Below are positions 1 through 9,700 of a stretch of 64,000 nt of DNA, in pieces; position 1 is the first letter of the stretch; each line of letters starts with the position of its first letter. Under the pieces are notes generated by a model that was not told the origin of the DNA, ran no database searches, and saw only the letters and a list, made by a program, of their open reading frames with translations. Made by a program: the position numbers and the translations under genes. This DNA comes from an uncultured Eubacteriales bacterium (GTDB lineage Bacteria > Bacillota > Clostridia > Oscillospirales > Acutalibacteraceae), in contig CARTIQ010000005.1 of the NCBI GenBank assembly GCA_949068525.1, forward strand, positions 1 through 64,000, written 5' to 3'.

Positions 1-188
1 TCAGATTTATCAATGTCAAAATTATATTTTTTAGCAACTTTTATAATTGCATCCAACATGACGTTTTCTTGCCTATTTTTTTCTAGTAATAACATATCCT
101 GCTTTTCTAAAGTTTCCATTAATTCCTTTTTTGCGCTCTCATTCCCCGCCATGAATTGAAAGAAATCTTTCACCTCGTATTTATTCAC
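1..188 (-). CDS. Nif11-type leader, N-terminal part of a gene running off the left edge
   Basis: Sixty-two codons are visible, reading from a GTG at 188 to the window edge with no stop. An AGGGTGA ribosome binding site lies just upstream and a consensus promoter further up. The peptide has the Nif11 pattern: an opening helix with paired Phe at residues 9-10, then KEL near 21-23, and a second helix ending in VAKKYNFDID. Nif11 domains are leader sequences removed at a Gly-Gly site during export of modified peptides and other cargo. The spacing between the two helices is much longer than in a standard Nif11 leader and almost the same as in the giant protein at 3768-11378 (the AKK motif is at 52-54 here and 51-53 there), so I infer a paralogue. 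Cargo, Gly-Gly site and length lie outside the window. Confidence 0.7.
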   Translation of the reverse strand, partial: MNKYEVKDFFQFMAGNESAKKELMETLEKQDMLLLEKNRQENVMLDAIIKVAKKYNFDIDKS

Positions 189-223
189 ACAAATCACCCT
201 GAAACCAAAAAATATTTACACAT

Positions 224-252
224 ATTATACTATAACGGCTACAAAAAGTCAA
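224..252 (-). promoter_or_regulatory. Sigma-A type promoter for the left-edge Nif11 gene
   Basis: On the minus strand TTGACT (252-247) and TATAAT (229-224) are separated by 17 bases. The start codon follows about 35 bases downstream, with a ribosome binding site between. This is a near-consensus housekeeping promoter and supports the gene being expressed. Confidence 0.7.
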
Positions 253-747
253 GCGTTTTTGTGTAAAAAGATATTAAAACTTGTTTTTAAGCTATTTTTT
301 TTGTAACTAAAAAAGCAACCAAAAACGTTCCTGAGAGAAATTACACTTCCCACTAGGGCTTTCCCAAAACGAGCAGCGAGCCGTTAGAGCAGCCTAAAGA
401 AGGGAAGAATCTTTGCTGCTAAAAAGTAAAAGTTTTGCTCTATTTTTTCAAAAAATCGTGGATTTCAAAGGTGAATCCCTGGTCGGCATCCGCAGATGGC
501 GAAATTTTTTGCCTTAGAAGAGCATTTTTGGCGCCGCCTTTTTGCGATAGGAAAAGGTGTGCATAGGTAAGCAGAGATTTTTGAATTTTCCTGCCATACC
601 GATTTTATAAAAATCATCCACAGGCCACAGTTGTATAAAAGTTTGAAATAATAGCTTTTTTATATAGTTCCCCATTTTAAATGATATTATCAATATGAAA
701 GGCGTTTTCCTAATCAACTCTGCTTAGATCATTTTGCGAGTGCGGGA
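253..747. other. Long intergenic stretch with no recognised gene
   Basis: About 500 bases lie between the divergent promoters of the left-edge Nif11 gene and yjdF. I see no open frame with a ribosome binding site, no tRNA and no clear terminator. A possible 67-codon minus-strand frame (514-717) lacks a ribosome binding site and resembles nothing I know. Confidence 0.4.
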
Positions 748-776
748 TTGAAATTTTTGGTTTAATGTGGTATAAT
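748..776 (+). promoter_or_regulatory. Promoter of the yjdF riboswitch transcript
   Basis: TTGAAA (748-753) and TATAAT (771-776) are spaced by 17 bases. Transcription would start near 783, directly at the 5' end of the structured leader. Confidence 0.7.
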
Positions 777-782
777 CAACAA

Positions 783-900
783 TGTAATTGCTCAGCAGAG
801 CAACATAAAGATAAAAACACGTCCCGGTAGGTAGTCCGGGAGCAGCAATTGCTGTCAGTAGCCTGCCTCCTTTGGTTGTCCGTTCTTTATGTAACTAAAA
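783..900 (+). promoter_or_regulatory. Probable yjdF-motif riboswitch
   Basis: The leader directly upstream of a yjdF-family gene is strongly structured. An outer helix pairs ACATAAAG (803-810) with CTTTATGT (885-892). Inside it CCCGG (823-827) pairs with CCGGG (836-840), and AGCAATTGCT forms a further palindrome. The outer helix ends just before the AAGGAGG ribosome binding site at 901-907, so folding could control translation. The known yjdF motif occupies exactly this place in Firmicutes and binds aza-aromatic compounds. The assignment rests on gene context and structure, not on a covariance-model hit. Confidence 0.65.
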
Positions 901-914
901 AAGGAGGAAATCTT

Positions 915-1334
915 GTGCAACCCATTGTCTCTAAATTAACTGTTTTGTTTGAGGACCCTTTTTGGATCGGCCTTTATGAAATTGAGGACGAAAACGTATA
1001 TTCAGTCTGTAAAATCATGTTCGGAGCGGAGCTGAAAGATTGCGAAGTTTATGATTTAATATTAAAAAGTTGGCATAAGTTTCGTTTTTATCATTCAAAA
1101 AATAATTTATCAGTATCAGAAAAACGTATTAACCCAAAGCGCCGCCAACGAATGATTAATAAACAGTTTAATGGTAAAGCAATCGGAACCAAAGCTCAAC
1201 AAGCATTAAAGCTTCAGCATGAACAAAATAAATCAAGTAGAAAATTAAAAAAGCGAGAAAACAAAAAAGCAGCGGAAGTTCGTAAATTCAATTTAAAACA
1301 GGAAAAGCGCAAAGATAGGCACAGAGGGCACTAG
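915..1334 (+). CDS. yjdF: YjdF family protein (DUF2992)
   Basis: The product has 139 residues counted from a GTG at 915, chosen because AAGGAGG at 901-907 sits at the right distance; an earlier in-frame codon at 849 would lie inside the riboswitch. The N-terminal half has the family pattern (LTVLFEDPFWIGLYE and the KIMFGAE region). The C-terminal half is very basic and rich in Lys, Arg and Gln, as is typical of DUF2992. The biochemical role of YjdF is unknown. It is usually under an aza-aromatic-sensing riboswitch, as here, which suggests a part in coping with toxic nitrogen heterocycles. It stands alone with its own promoter. Confidence 0.85.
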   Translation: MQPIVSKLTVLFEDPFWIGLYEIEDENVYSVCKIMFGAELKDCEVYDLILKSWHKFRFYHSKNNLSVSEKRINPKRRQRMINKQFNGKAIGTKAQQALKLQHEQNKSSRKLKKRENKKAAEVRKFNLKQEKRKDRHRGH

Positions 1335-1399
1335 CCGTCTGTGCTTCTTAAATTTATAAATTAAAATTTGCTAAGTACATATACACGGAAAATCATAAA

Positions 1400-1428
1400 T
1401 TGACATCCTGTGTCTCATATGTTATAAT
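1400..1428 (+). promoter_or_regulatory. Consensus promoter of the ABC-F gene
   Basis: A perfect TTGACA (1400-1405) and TATAAT (1423-1428) are separated by 17 bases. Transcription would start near 1435, leaving a 5' leader of about 205 bases before the ABC-F start codon. A perfect promoter ahead of a long leader suggests control after initiation. Confidence 0.8.
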
Positions 1429-1445
1429 TCAACCTGGTGATTGGA

Positions 1446-1490
1446 ATGATTTTGGCAATTGGGGCAGCTTTGTGTTTTGAACATCGATGA
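1446..1490 (+). CDS. Putative 14-residue leader peptide of the ABC-F gene
   Basis: An ATG at 1446, preceded by a purine-rich GGTGATTGGA, opens a frame reading MILAIGAALCFEHR and a TGA at 1488-1490. It starts about 10 bases after the predicted transcription start. Its last codons overlap the 5' arm of the first leader helix (1485-1492). That arrangement is typical of leader peptides that sense ribosome stalling ahead of ABC-F resistance genes. No homologue is known to me; the call rests on position and layout. Confidence 0.5.
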   Translation: MILAIGAALCFEHR

Positions 1491-1576
1491 GACATCATGC
1501 AAAGCTTAATTATATAAAAATCTCATCGGTTGGCAGTTGAGGGCGTTTTTGCCTTATTTTGTTGACCGATTTTTTA
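1485..1576 (+). promoter_or_regulatory. Attenuator: competing helix and intrinsic terminator upstream of the ABC-F gene
   Basis: Eight bases at 1485-1492 pair perfectly with 1521-1528. Bases 1525-1536 also pair with 1559-1570 (six Watson-Crick pairs at the base, then pairs including G-U), with an inner GGC/GCC stem and a run of T at 1571-1575, forming an intrinsic terminator. The two structures share 1525-1528 and so compete at the base of the terminator. Occupancy of the leader-peptide frame by a ribosome could decide which forms. The pairings are seen in the sequence; the regulatory logic is inferred. Confidence 0.55.
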
Positions 1577-1580
1577 ATTT

Positions 1581-1620
1581 TAAAGCTGTGGACGATGTTT
1601 CTCCGCGGCTTTTATTTTTA
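1581..1620 (+). terminator. Second intrinsic terminator in the ABC-F leader
   Basis: TAAAGCTGTGG (1581-1591) pairs with CCGCGGCTTTA (1603-1613) over 11 positions with two G-U pairs. A T-rich tract follows, and the ABC-F ribosome binding site lies right behind it. Two terminator-like hairpins in series before one gene make read-through control likely. Confidence 0.55.
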
Positions 1621-1640
1621 TAATTTTTAGGAGGGATCCC

Positions 1641-3173
1641 ATGGGAATCCTGGAAGTCACGAATTTGACGCATTCTTTTGGAGACAAAGTTTTATATAAA
1701 AACGCAACGTTTGAGCTGTTTAAGGGTGAACATATGGGGATTATTGGCCAAAACGGAACCGGAAAAACGACGCTTTTACGTTCGCTCGTTGGAGATATCA
1801 CGCCGGATTCTGGAGATATCCGTTGGCAAAAGTGCATTAAAATTGGGTACCTTGACCAGCACGCGGAAATCGACCGAAAAGTGACTATTTTTGAATATTT
1901 AAAGACTGCGTTTAAAGATTTGTATTTGGTGGAGCGTGAGTTGAATGCGATTTACGAAAATATGGGCGAGGTCACGAATGATGCGGTATTGGAAAAGGCG
2001 TCGGATTATCAAAATCTGCTCGTTAATAACGGGTTTTATGAGATAGAGAGCACGATTCTAAAGGTTTCAGGTGGCCTGGGCATTGATTCTCTGGGGTTAA
2101 ACACGTTGCTTGAGACTCTGAGCGGCGGTCAACGGGCAAAGGTGATTTTGGCAAAGCTCCTGCTAGAAAATCCGGATGTTTTGCTACTTGATGAGCCCAC
2201 AAATTTTCTTGATAAAGAGCATGTGGACTGGCTTTCGGAATATTTGAAAAGCTTCAAAGGTGTATTTTTGCTTGTTTCGCATGACTTCGATTTTGTTAAT
2301 AAGATCACGAACTGCATTTTGGATATAGAATTCCAGAAAATTACGAAGTATAGCGGAAATTTCGATAAGTTCCTAAGCGCAAAGCAAGTCAGAAAGGAAA
2401 GCTACGTCCGGGAATTCCAAGCACAGCAAAAGGAAATCAAAAAGCACGAGGAGTTTATTGCAAAAAACAGAGTCCGAGCATCCACCGCAAAGCAGGCGCA
2501 GTCGAGAATAAAGATGCTCAATAAAATGGAAAAGCTGTTGCCACCGCAAACTTCATCTAAACCCAATTTTAGTCTGACATCGTTGCCCATTTCGGCGCCA
2601 AAACCGCTAAAAGTCCACGGTCTTGAGATAGGATACGATAAAGTATTATTGCCAAAAATCACTTTTGAAGTCAAGTCCGGCGAAAAGGTGGTAATAACGG
2701 GGTTTAACGGGATCGGAAAATCCACTCTGCTAAAGACGTTAATGGGGAAAATCCCAGCAATTTCGGGAAACTTTAAATTCGCAGATTACGTGAAACTAGC
2801 ATACTTTGAGCAAGACCTAGTGTGGCACGATCCTGATTTAACGCCATTAGAGGTGGTATTGCAGAAATTCCTTAAATTTTCGGACAGAGACGCACGAAGA
2901 CAATTAGCTCGGTGCGGCGTGATGGCAAAAAATGTTACTCAAAAAATATGCACGTTGAGTGGTGGCGAGCAGGCAAAAGTCAAGCTGTGCATATTAATAA
3001 ACACGAAGTCGAACTTTTTAATCTTGGATGAGCCCACGAATCATCTAGATGCCGATGCGAAAAAGGCTTTGAAGGAACAGCTTTTAAATTGGAGCGGAAG
3101 CTTAATCCTTGTGTCCCATGAGGCGGACTTTTATGACAATCTCGCCGATAAAGTAATAAATCTTAAAAAATAA
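1641..3173 (+). CDS. ABC-F family ATPase (ribosome-associated, possible antibiotic resistance factor)
   Basis: The product has 510 residues with two ATP-binding cassettes in one chain and no membrane segment, the ABC-F plan. Cassette 1 has Walker A at 36-43, LSGGQ at 160-164 and LLLDEPTNFLD around 181-191. A charged linker (about 245-305, rich in Lys, Glu and Gln) follows. Cassette 2 has Walker A near 354-361, an LSGGE signature and LILDEPTNHLD. ABC-F proteins bind the ribosomal E site; some relieve stalled ribosomes, others protect against macrolides, lincosamides, pleuromutilins or phenicols. The linker resembles the YkpA/YbiT group. The long leader with a possible leader peptide and two terminators is more typical of drug-induced members. 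GGAGGG precedes the ATG. Substrate class cannot be told from sequence alone. Confidence 0.9.
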   Translation: MGILEVTNLTHSFGDKVLYKNATFELFKGEHMGIIGQNGTGKTTLLRSLVGDITPDSGDIRWQKCIKIGYLDQHAEIDRKVTIFEYLKTAFKDLYLVERELNAIYENMGEVTNDAVLEKASDYQNLLVNNGFYEIESTILKVSGGLGIDSLGLNTLLETLSGGQRAKVILAKLLLENPDVLLLDEPTNFLDKEHVDWLSEYLKSFKGVFLLVSHDFDFVNKITNCILDIEFQKITKYSGNFDKFLSAKQVRKESYVREFQAQQKEIKKHEEFIAKNRVRASTAKQAQSRIKMLNKMEKLLPPQTSSKPNFSLTSLPISAPKPLKVHGLEIGYDKVLLPKITFEVKSGEKVVITGFNGIGKSTLLKTLMGKIPAISGNFKFADYVKLAYFEQDLVWHDPDLTPLEVVLQKFLKFSDRDARRQLARCGVMAKNVTQKICTLSGGEQAKVKLCILINTKSNFLILDEPTNHLDADAKKALKEQLLNWSGSLILVSHEADFYDNLADKVINLKK

Positions 3174-3223
3174 GAAGGACAAATTTATGTTTATATCAGA
3201 AATAAAAAAATAAGAAATGCTAT

Positions 3224-3680
3224 ATGAAATTATGGCGAATTGCAGATGAATCGGAAAACATGATTAATAGATATTTGGAACGTGGAACAATGTATGTTTT
3301 GAACGATAACGGAATCAAGAATATTTGTGTAGTTACAAATGAAAGCAACAACATCCTTGAAATAAAAAATATTGTAACGGTCCCTAAGTGCAAAAACCAA
3401 GGTTACGATAAAAAGATGATAAAATTTGTTGAGGATAAACATAGAAATGAATTTAAAAACTTACAAGTAGGGACAGGATAGCCCTTCAGTGATTTCGTTT
3501 TACGAAAAAAGTGGCTTTAGAAAGTCCTATAAAATCAAAAATTTCTTTGTTGACAATTACGAAAAACCAATATATGAATGTGGTATACGGCTAACCGACA
3601 TGATATACTTGACTAAGAGCCTAAATCATTTAGCGCATTTAAATATTGAAACGAGAAAAACAGATAACAAAAATAAATGA
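3224..3680 (+). pseudogene. GNAT family acetyltransferase, frameshifted
   Basis: The first frame (3224-3481) gives an N-terminal GNAT half ending in LQVGTG and a stop. The matching C-terminal half continues one frame over from about 3484, beginning DSPSVISFYEKSGF and running through IKNFFVDNYEKPI to a stop at 3678-3680. The two parts join into an ordinary acetyltransferase if one base is restored near 3476-3480. The acetyl-CoA loop reads NQGYDKK, where a Gly is usual in place of Asp, a further sign of decay. No good ribosome binding site precedes the ATG. A sequencing error is the alternative for the frameshift but would not explain the loop change. Confidence 0.75.
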
Positions 3681-3710
3681 GGACACAAGAAAAACCTTGT
3701 GTCCTTTTTT
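3681..3710 (+). terminator. Strong intrinsic terminator, probably bidirectional
   Basis: GGACACAAG (3681-3689) pairs perfectly with CTTGTGTCC (3696-3704) around a 6-base loop, followed by six T. On the minus strand an A/T-rich tract follows the same hairpin, so it can also end the giant gene, whose stop lies about 60 bases away. Confidence 0.85.
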
Positions 3711-3767
3711 CTTGCATTTAACTGTAACGGATTGCTTAACTTAAAGTTAAAAGCAGTTAATTGTTTT

Positions 3768-6700
3768 TTAATCGAAGGGACCAAACCCTGAATATGTGTC
3801 GCCATTTTTCTTGTAAGGAGAATTACTTTTGCTTGCAGGATTTTCTTCTTTAGGGGTAGTGGGTGAACCAAATTCTTCATAATTGTTATTTGTTTCGGCA
3901 TCCCCGTCAGGGCTGTCCCAAGGGGGTAGGTGAACGGTATTGTTGTTTTGTGGCGTGTTTTGGGGAGGTGTTTGAGCGTTTTGTGGCGTGCCTTGGTTAG
4001 GGGTTTCATTATTATTTTTATTAGGGCTGAAAAAATTTTTAATAGAGCCCCAAAATCCATGGTTGTTTTTTGTAGGAGTGATAGCTGTAGCCATTTTTAT
4101 AGGATCAGGTATTTGATTCAAATTCATGTTTAGAGGTGTATGAATTTGTAGCAACGCTGTGGTTGGAGCAGGCGGAGGGGTTTGTTGATTATCAGGGAGA
4201 TTTGTTAAATTGTTAGCTTGATCTAGCGGGTGTTCATTTTCGGGTTGAGGTATCTGCGCATTTTGCTGCTGTGTGTTATCCGTGCGATCAAGTAAAGGAG
4301 TTACGGGTTGCACATTTGTTCCCCGGCGATTCGGAGTTAAAAATGTAGTGGTTTGAGCATGTTGCTGATTTTCTGGGTTTTCAGTCTGTGCCTCAGCAGG
4401 AGTTTCATTCTGTTGCTGATTTTCGTTCTGGTTATTTTCATTTAAATTATCATTTTCATCTTCATCATCGGCAAGTACATCATTATCATCTAAAAAGTTT
4501 GTAGGGGGTTGCAAACCTTTACCATCGCCGAAGTCGCTTCCACTATCAAAAAAATGATTTTCTCCTTCACCCTGTTGCGCCATGTATTCTGCGGCAACCT
4601 GTTTTGTTAGTTTGACTTGATCACTTATATCACTAGAAGTTTCAGATTCAATTCTTACCGCATCTGAGGGGATGTCTGGTATATCCACATCAGAAAATTT
4701 ACCGCTTTGCTTATTGTTTTCTTGGTTACGCTCTTGCGTTAATTTTTCCAAAAATTCTCTTGTTAGTCTGATTTGATCACTTATATCACTAGAAGATTCA
4801 GATTCAATTCTTACCGCATCTGAGGAGATGTCTGGTATATCCACATCAAAAAAAATCTTTTCGTTTTCTTCCTCGGTTACATTTTGATTATTCTGTTGCT
4901 CAGTTTCATTCTGTTGCTGATTTTCGTTCTGGTTATCTTCACTTAAATTATAATTATCATTTTTACTATCAGCGAGATTGTTTTCGTTTTGTGTTCGGCT
5001 ATCGTATAAATTGTTAAGCGACTTTGACCTTTTGCTTTGCAAATTTTTGAATAGTTGATTGTCATCTTTCGCAGCAGGAGCTTGATCCTGTTGCACAATG
5101 TTTACATTCTGTGTCTCTTCTTCATTGTTTTCAGTCTGCTCCGCAGCATTTCCATTCTTTGTCTCTTCTTCAGTCGCTTGCTCATTATTATCAGCCGGTG
5201 GTTCAGTTTCATTCTGTTGCAGATTTTCTTGGGTTACAGGCTGTTGCTGATTTTCGCTAGAATTTGAAGCTGGTTTAATATCTGCCGTAGAATCTTTTGA
5301 ATTTTGGTGGGTTTCTCCTTGTTGATTCTGGCCACTATTGGACACCAATGGAGTTACAGGTGGTTTCTCGGTTTTGTTTGCCTTTGGTGTGCTAAAAGTC
5401 CCGTTAGGTGTTTCTCTTTCTTGAGAATTGTTTTGCGCGCCTTCTTTAGGTCTGTTCATAAGTGGTGATTTAAATCCAGGTCGCGGATTAGCCGAGCATC
5501 TAGATTTTAAAAAAGTATGATTGCTGAGTTCGAAACTTATTTCCCCGAAACGGTCACTTTTATACTTATTTGGAACATAAATAGAGGGGATTTCTGTAAC
5601 CTTGCTATTGCCCATAGAGGAAAAAATGTAAGATTTAGCTGGGTTTTTTAGCCCGTGATAAGTAATGGATTCTAAACTGGAGCAATAAATAAAAGCAAAA
5701 CTATCAATAAACTTTACGCTAGCAGGAATAACAAGCTCTTTAAGGCTTAAACAGTTACAAAAAGCCAGCCTCCCAATTGTCTCCAACCCTTCTGCAAGCT
5801 TAATTGAATGTAAGCCAGTGCAGTTTTCAAACGCTGAATTTCCTATAGAAGTTACGCTATTAGGGATTTCTATTTGTTGTAGACTGCTGCAATCAGCAAA
5901 AGCCTTCTTGCCAATAGAAGTTGTTCCATAGTTTATTTTTACGTTGGTTAAGTTACTGCAGTTTTCAAACGCTGAATTTCCTATAGAAGTTACGCTATTA
6001 GGGATTTCTATTTGTTGTAGACTGCTGCAATCAGCAAAAGCCTTCTTGCCAATAGAAGTTGTTCCATAGTTTATTTTTACGTTGGTTAAGTTACTGCAGT
6101 TTTCAAACGCCGAATCTCCTATAGAAGTTACGCTATTAGGGATTTCTATTTGTTGTAGACTGCTGCAAAAACCAAAAGCATTCTCGCCAATAAAAGTTAC
6201 GTTAACGGGGATATTAATCTGTTGCAATTTTGTGCAACAAAAAAACGTAAATTTTTCAATAGATTTTAAATTCTTTGGGATATTTATTTGTTTCAAACTT
6301 TCGCAATTCCAAAATACATCTTCCCCAATGGAAGTAACAGTCTCTGGGATTTTTACAGATTCTATGTTTAAACAATCCATAAACGCAGCGCTGCCAATAG
6401 AAGTTACACCTTCTTTTATATTGACAGTTTTTATTTCACCGCTGTATTTGAGTTGCCATGGTGCAGGAGCAATATCTTCGCCCTTATAATCATAATTTGC
6501 CATATTGCCTGCGCCAGAGATCTCTAGGTTGCCATCTTTATAAAGCACCCATTTAACGTTTTGCCCATTATTTACAGAGGTATCTCCACAAAAACCTTCT
6601 ACAAGGATATTCTCATTTGCTGGATCTTCGTTTTGTGTTCGGTTCTCGTATAAATTGTTAAGCGACTTTGCCCTTTTGATTTGTTTGTTGTTTTTATTGT

Positions 6701-9700
6701 TACGTTTATTTTCTAGGATTTTATCATCGGTGTGCGCAACTGTTGTCAACATGTTATTCTTCAAATTTTTGAATAGCTCTTTATCCTTATTGGCTTCTAT
6801 AGCAGGCTTTATTAATGCATCAACGTAATCGTATATATCCGTTGGCGATAAACTTCCGAGGTTATCTCCTTCCTCAGCATCTTCTTCATATTCCTCGTTA
6901 GAACTTATATCAAATTCTTTATAGATTGAATTTTCTGAGCCTCCACTCATATTTTGGTTTGGAAAAGCATTATTCTCACTTTTAGGTTCTTCAGCGCTAT
7001 TGGTTTCGTTTTGAGCTTCTTCTTTAGTGCCACCGTCTTTACTCTGTTCAACGCTGGTGAGCCCATTTTCGTTTTCTTCCTCGGTTACATTTTGATTATT
7101 CTGTTGCTCAGTTTCATTCTGTTGCACAGCAGGAGCTTGAGGCTGTAGCATAATGTTTTCATCCGTTTGCGCATTGTTATTAGCCGCTAGCCCAATGTTT
7201 TCAGGATGTAGCTCAACAGGAGCTTCAGACGTTACCTGCATTTTATTCTGTGAGTTTTCAACTTGATTTTCGTCGGAGGTTATTGATGTGTTTTGAGGTT
7301 CTTCGTTGCTTGAAGTTAAACGATCAGTCTTATTTCTTTGTCTACTTCTGCCCGAACCGTTACCTTTTTGTTTTTGATTTTGTTTGTGCCTTTTTTTCTT
7401 ATCGGCAAGTTTTTGAGCCGCTAGGGTGTCTTTTTGTGTTTTTTTCTCAAGAGCGTTCAATTGTTGATCGTTGTTCTTTGGAGTTTGAGCTGATTGCTGA
7501 TTTTCTTGGGTTACAGGCAGTTGCCCAGTGTTTACAGTCTGTTCCTTAGCATTTTCATTCTGCTGGTCATTTTTATCCTGTAGCTCAACAGGCGGTTGGG
7601 TGTTTTTAGCCGGTTGTTCAGCAGGTGCTTGAGTAACAAATATAATTGGTTGTGCCGCTGGGAGAAATTTATTAATTTCTGTCTGGAGCCAAGCCTTGTA
7701 CCGCTTAAATTCATCTGACTGCCTTATTGCTTGAATTCTATTAAGTAAATCCGTATTTTCTTTACGACCTCCAAATAACATAGACAGTATGGCAGCCTTA
7801 TTCATAACGTCATTGTATTCATAAACAGGCTCGTCGGCCTGCTTTTCACGAGACCGAAACTCAAATGGGCATTTTTCCTTGACAAATTTTTGAAATACTT
7901 GGGCATCGGTAAAGGTTTTATTGGTTTTAGTGCAATCTTTAGTTATTGTTGTTCCGTCAAGACGAGCGTTGCTGCCGAAGCTGAATACCATTTGGTCGGC
8001 GTTATAATCAATTTGTGCCGAGAGAGAAAAGGTGCTTAGCTCGCGTTGCACTTCGGGAGGGAGATTTTCAAGGGTGTGGCTTCTTAAATTTGCGATAAGC
8101 TGGTTAAGCTTTTCTTGAGGGGAAGCAGTCTGAGCATTGAGGTCTCTTGTATTTTTTAAAAGAAGTTGCTTAGCTGCTTTAAAGTTTTGCGTACTAATAT
8201 TCGGGCAACCATCCGGCTTTAAGAAAGTAACATTGTCAGACTGGGTTGCATCCCAGCTCATTGTACAGACATAATTATCAACATATACATTCATAGTTGC
8301 AGACTCGACTTTGCGGTCTTTATTTTTTTGTGAGACTATAATCGGCACATCAACACAAGTAGTTGCCCGATTAATTAGTTTGGAGTTTTCCGCTGCATTT
8401 TTTATTGCAGCATCTCTATTTTTGGGGCTTCCATCGCTAGATACTATAACAGTTTGCAAATCTTTTGCATTGGCATTTTTGTCGTTGCTTTCTAAAAAAG
8501 ACCTTATAAGATTTTCTTTTAATTTTTGTTGCGTTTTTTTAGAAGCTTTATCTATATCGGTTTTTTCAGAAGCTTCGATAAATATATTATATCCTTTGTC
8601 AAAAGCCGTAAAATAACCGCTATACTGTTGATCTGTCTGTTGATTTGCAGGCCGCAGCCAATTGTACAATCCCGCAGCAAGACTTGCGACGCCACCCGCA
8701 ATGGTTCCGGCAATTGCCAAGGGGCTCCAACTAGAGGCTTCTTTATTTGTGCTTTTATCCTCAACCGCTGAGAATGTTGTTATATCTGCATTATCCTTGC
8801 CAAAGCCTGCAGAATTAGTTTCGCTGTTAGAAAACTTAACTTCGGTACTGCTAGTGTTGCTTGTGTTTGTTTGAGGAGCTCCAGCTTGTATTGTTCCGCT
8901 GACGTTATCAGGAAAATTAAATGTGTTCGGAGCAATCTCTATATTAGTACCATTTTGTAATTGCATTTCAGCTGCATCGGGGACATTTGAGCTTTCAATA
9001 TTTATTACAGGCCGCGTTCCTCTCGGTATATTTGAACCTTTTGGGGTGGTTGTGATTACTTTGTCGCCTGGTATATTTACTCCGGAACTGTTTGAGATAT
9101 CATAACTTGTTGGCTTAAGGGATGGTTCTTCTGAATTTCTATCTTCTACTTTTTTTAAGATCCCTACTGTTCTTTGATCAACAGTATCTGCTAAATCAGG
9201 CCTTAAAGGATTATTAACAACCGCTTGTCCTTCATCCACCAATGCGTTGGAGCCACTGCCTTCGTAATTTAAAGGAGTCTTATTAACATCAACAGACGTC
9301 GGTATATTTGAACCTTGTTGGCCAACGAATTGTGTTGCCGCACTGTCTGCCACCACTACAGGCGTTTGTATTTGAGAGGCATTTTCTTGTAGCTGTATTT
9401 CATTGACATCAACAGGCACTTGTCTAATAAAATGTTCTCCGCTCCATGAGGACCCACCCTCGGTAACAATAGAGTCTAGGTTTTCTAATTTACTGCTATC
9501 CAAATCGTCTTGTGATGGATTATGCCACTCTCCAGGGGTAAATATTAGATCTTGCGGGAGGGGAGTTACCCTATTATAAGAGGGCAAGTTTTCGGCTGCT
9601 ACCCTCCAAGAAGGTGTGATAGTTGTATTCCCCTGTTGTTGTATAGAAGGAGGATTTGTATAACCAAAATCATCTTGTGGAAGTTGATTTAGATGGCTAT

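Noticed and set aside
514..717. Minus-strand frame of 67 codons in the left intergenic region
   Set aside because: No ribosome binding site, no recognisable domain and an amino acid make-up like random AT-rich sequence.
1581..1620. T-box-like text (GTGG...CCGCGG) before the ABC-F gene
   Set aside because: The conserved T-box core is not present and the gene is not an amino acid or tRNA synthetase gene. A plain terminator explains the hairpin.
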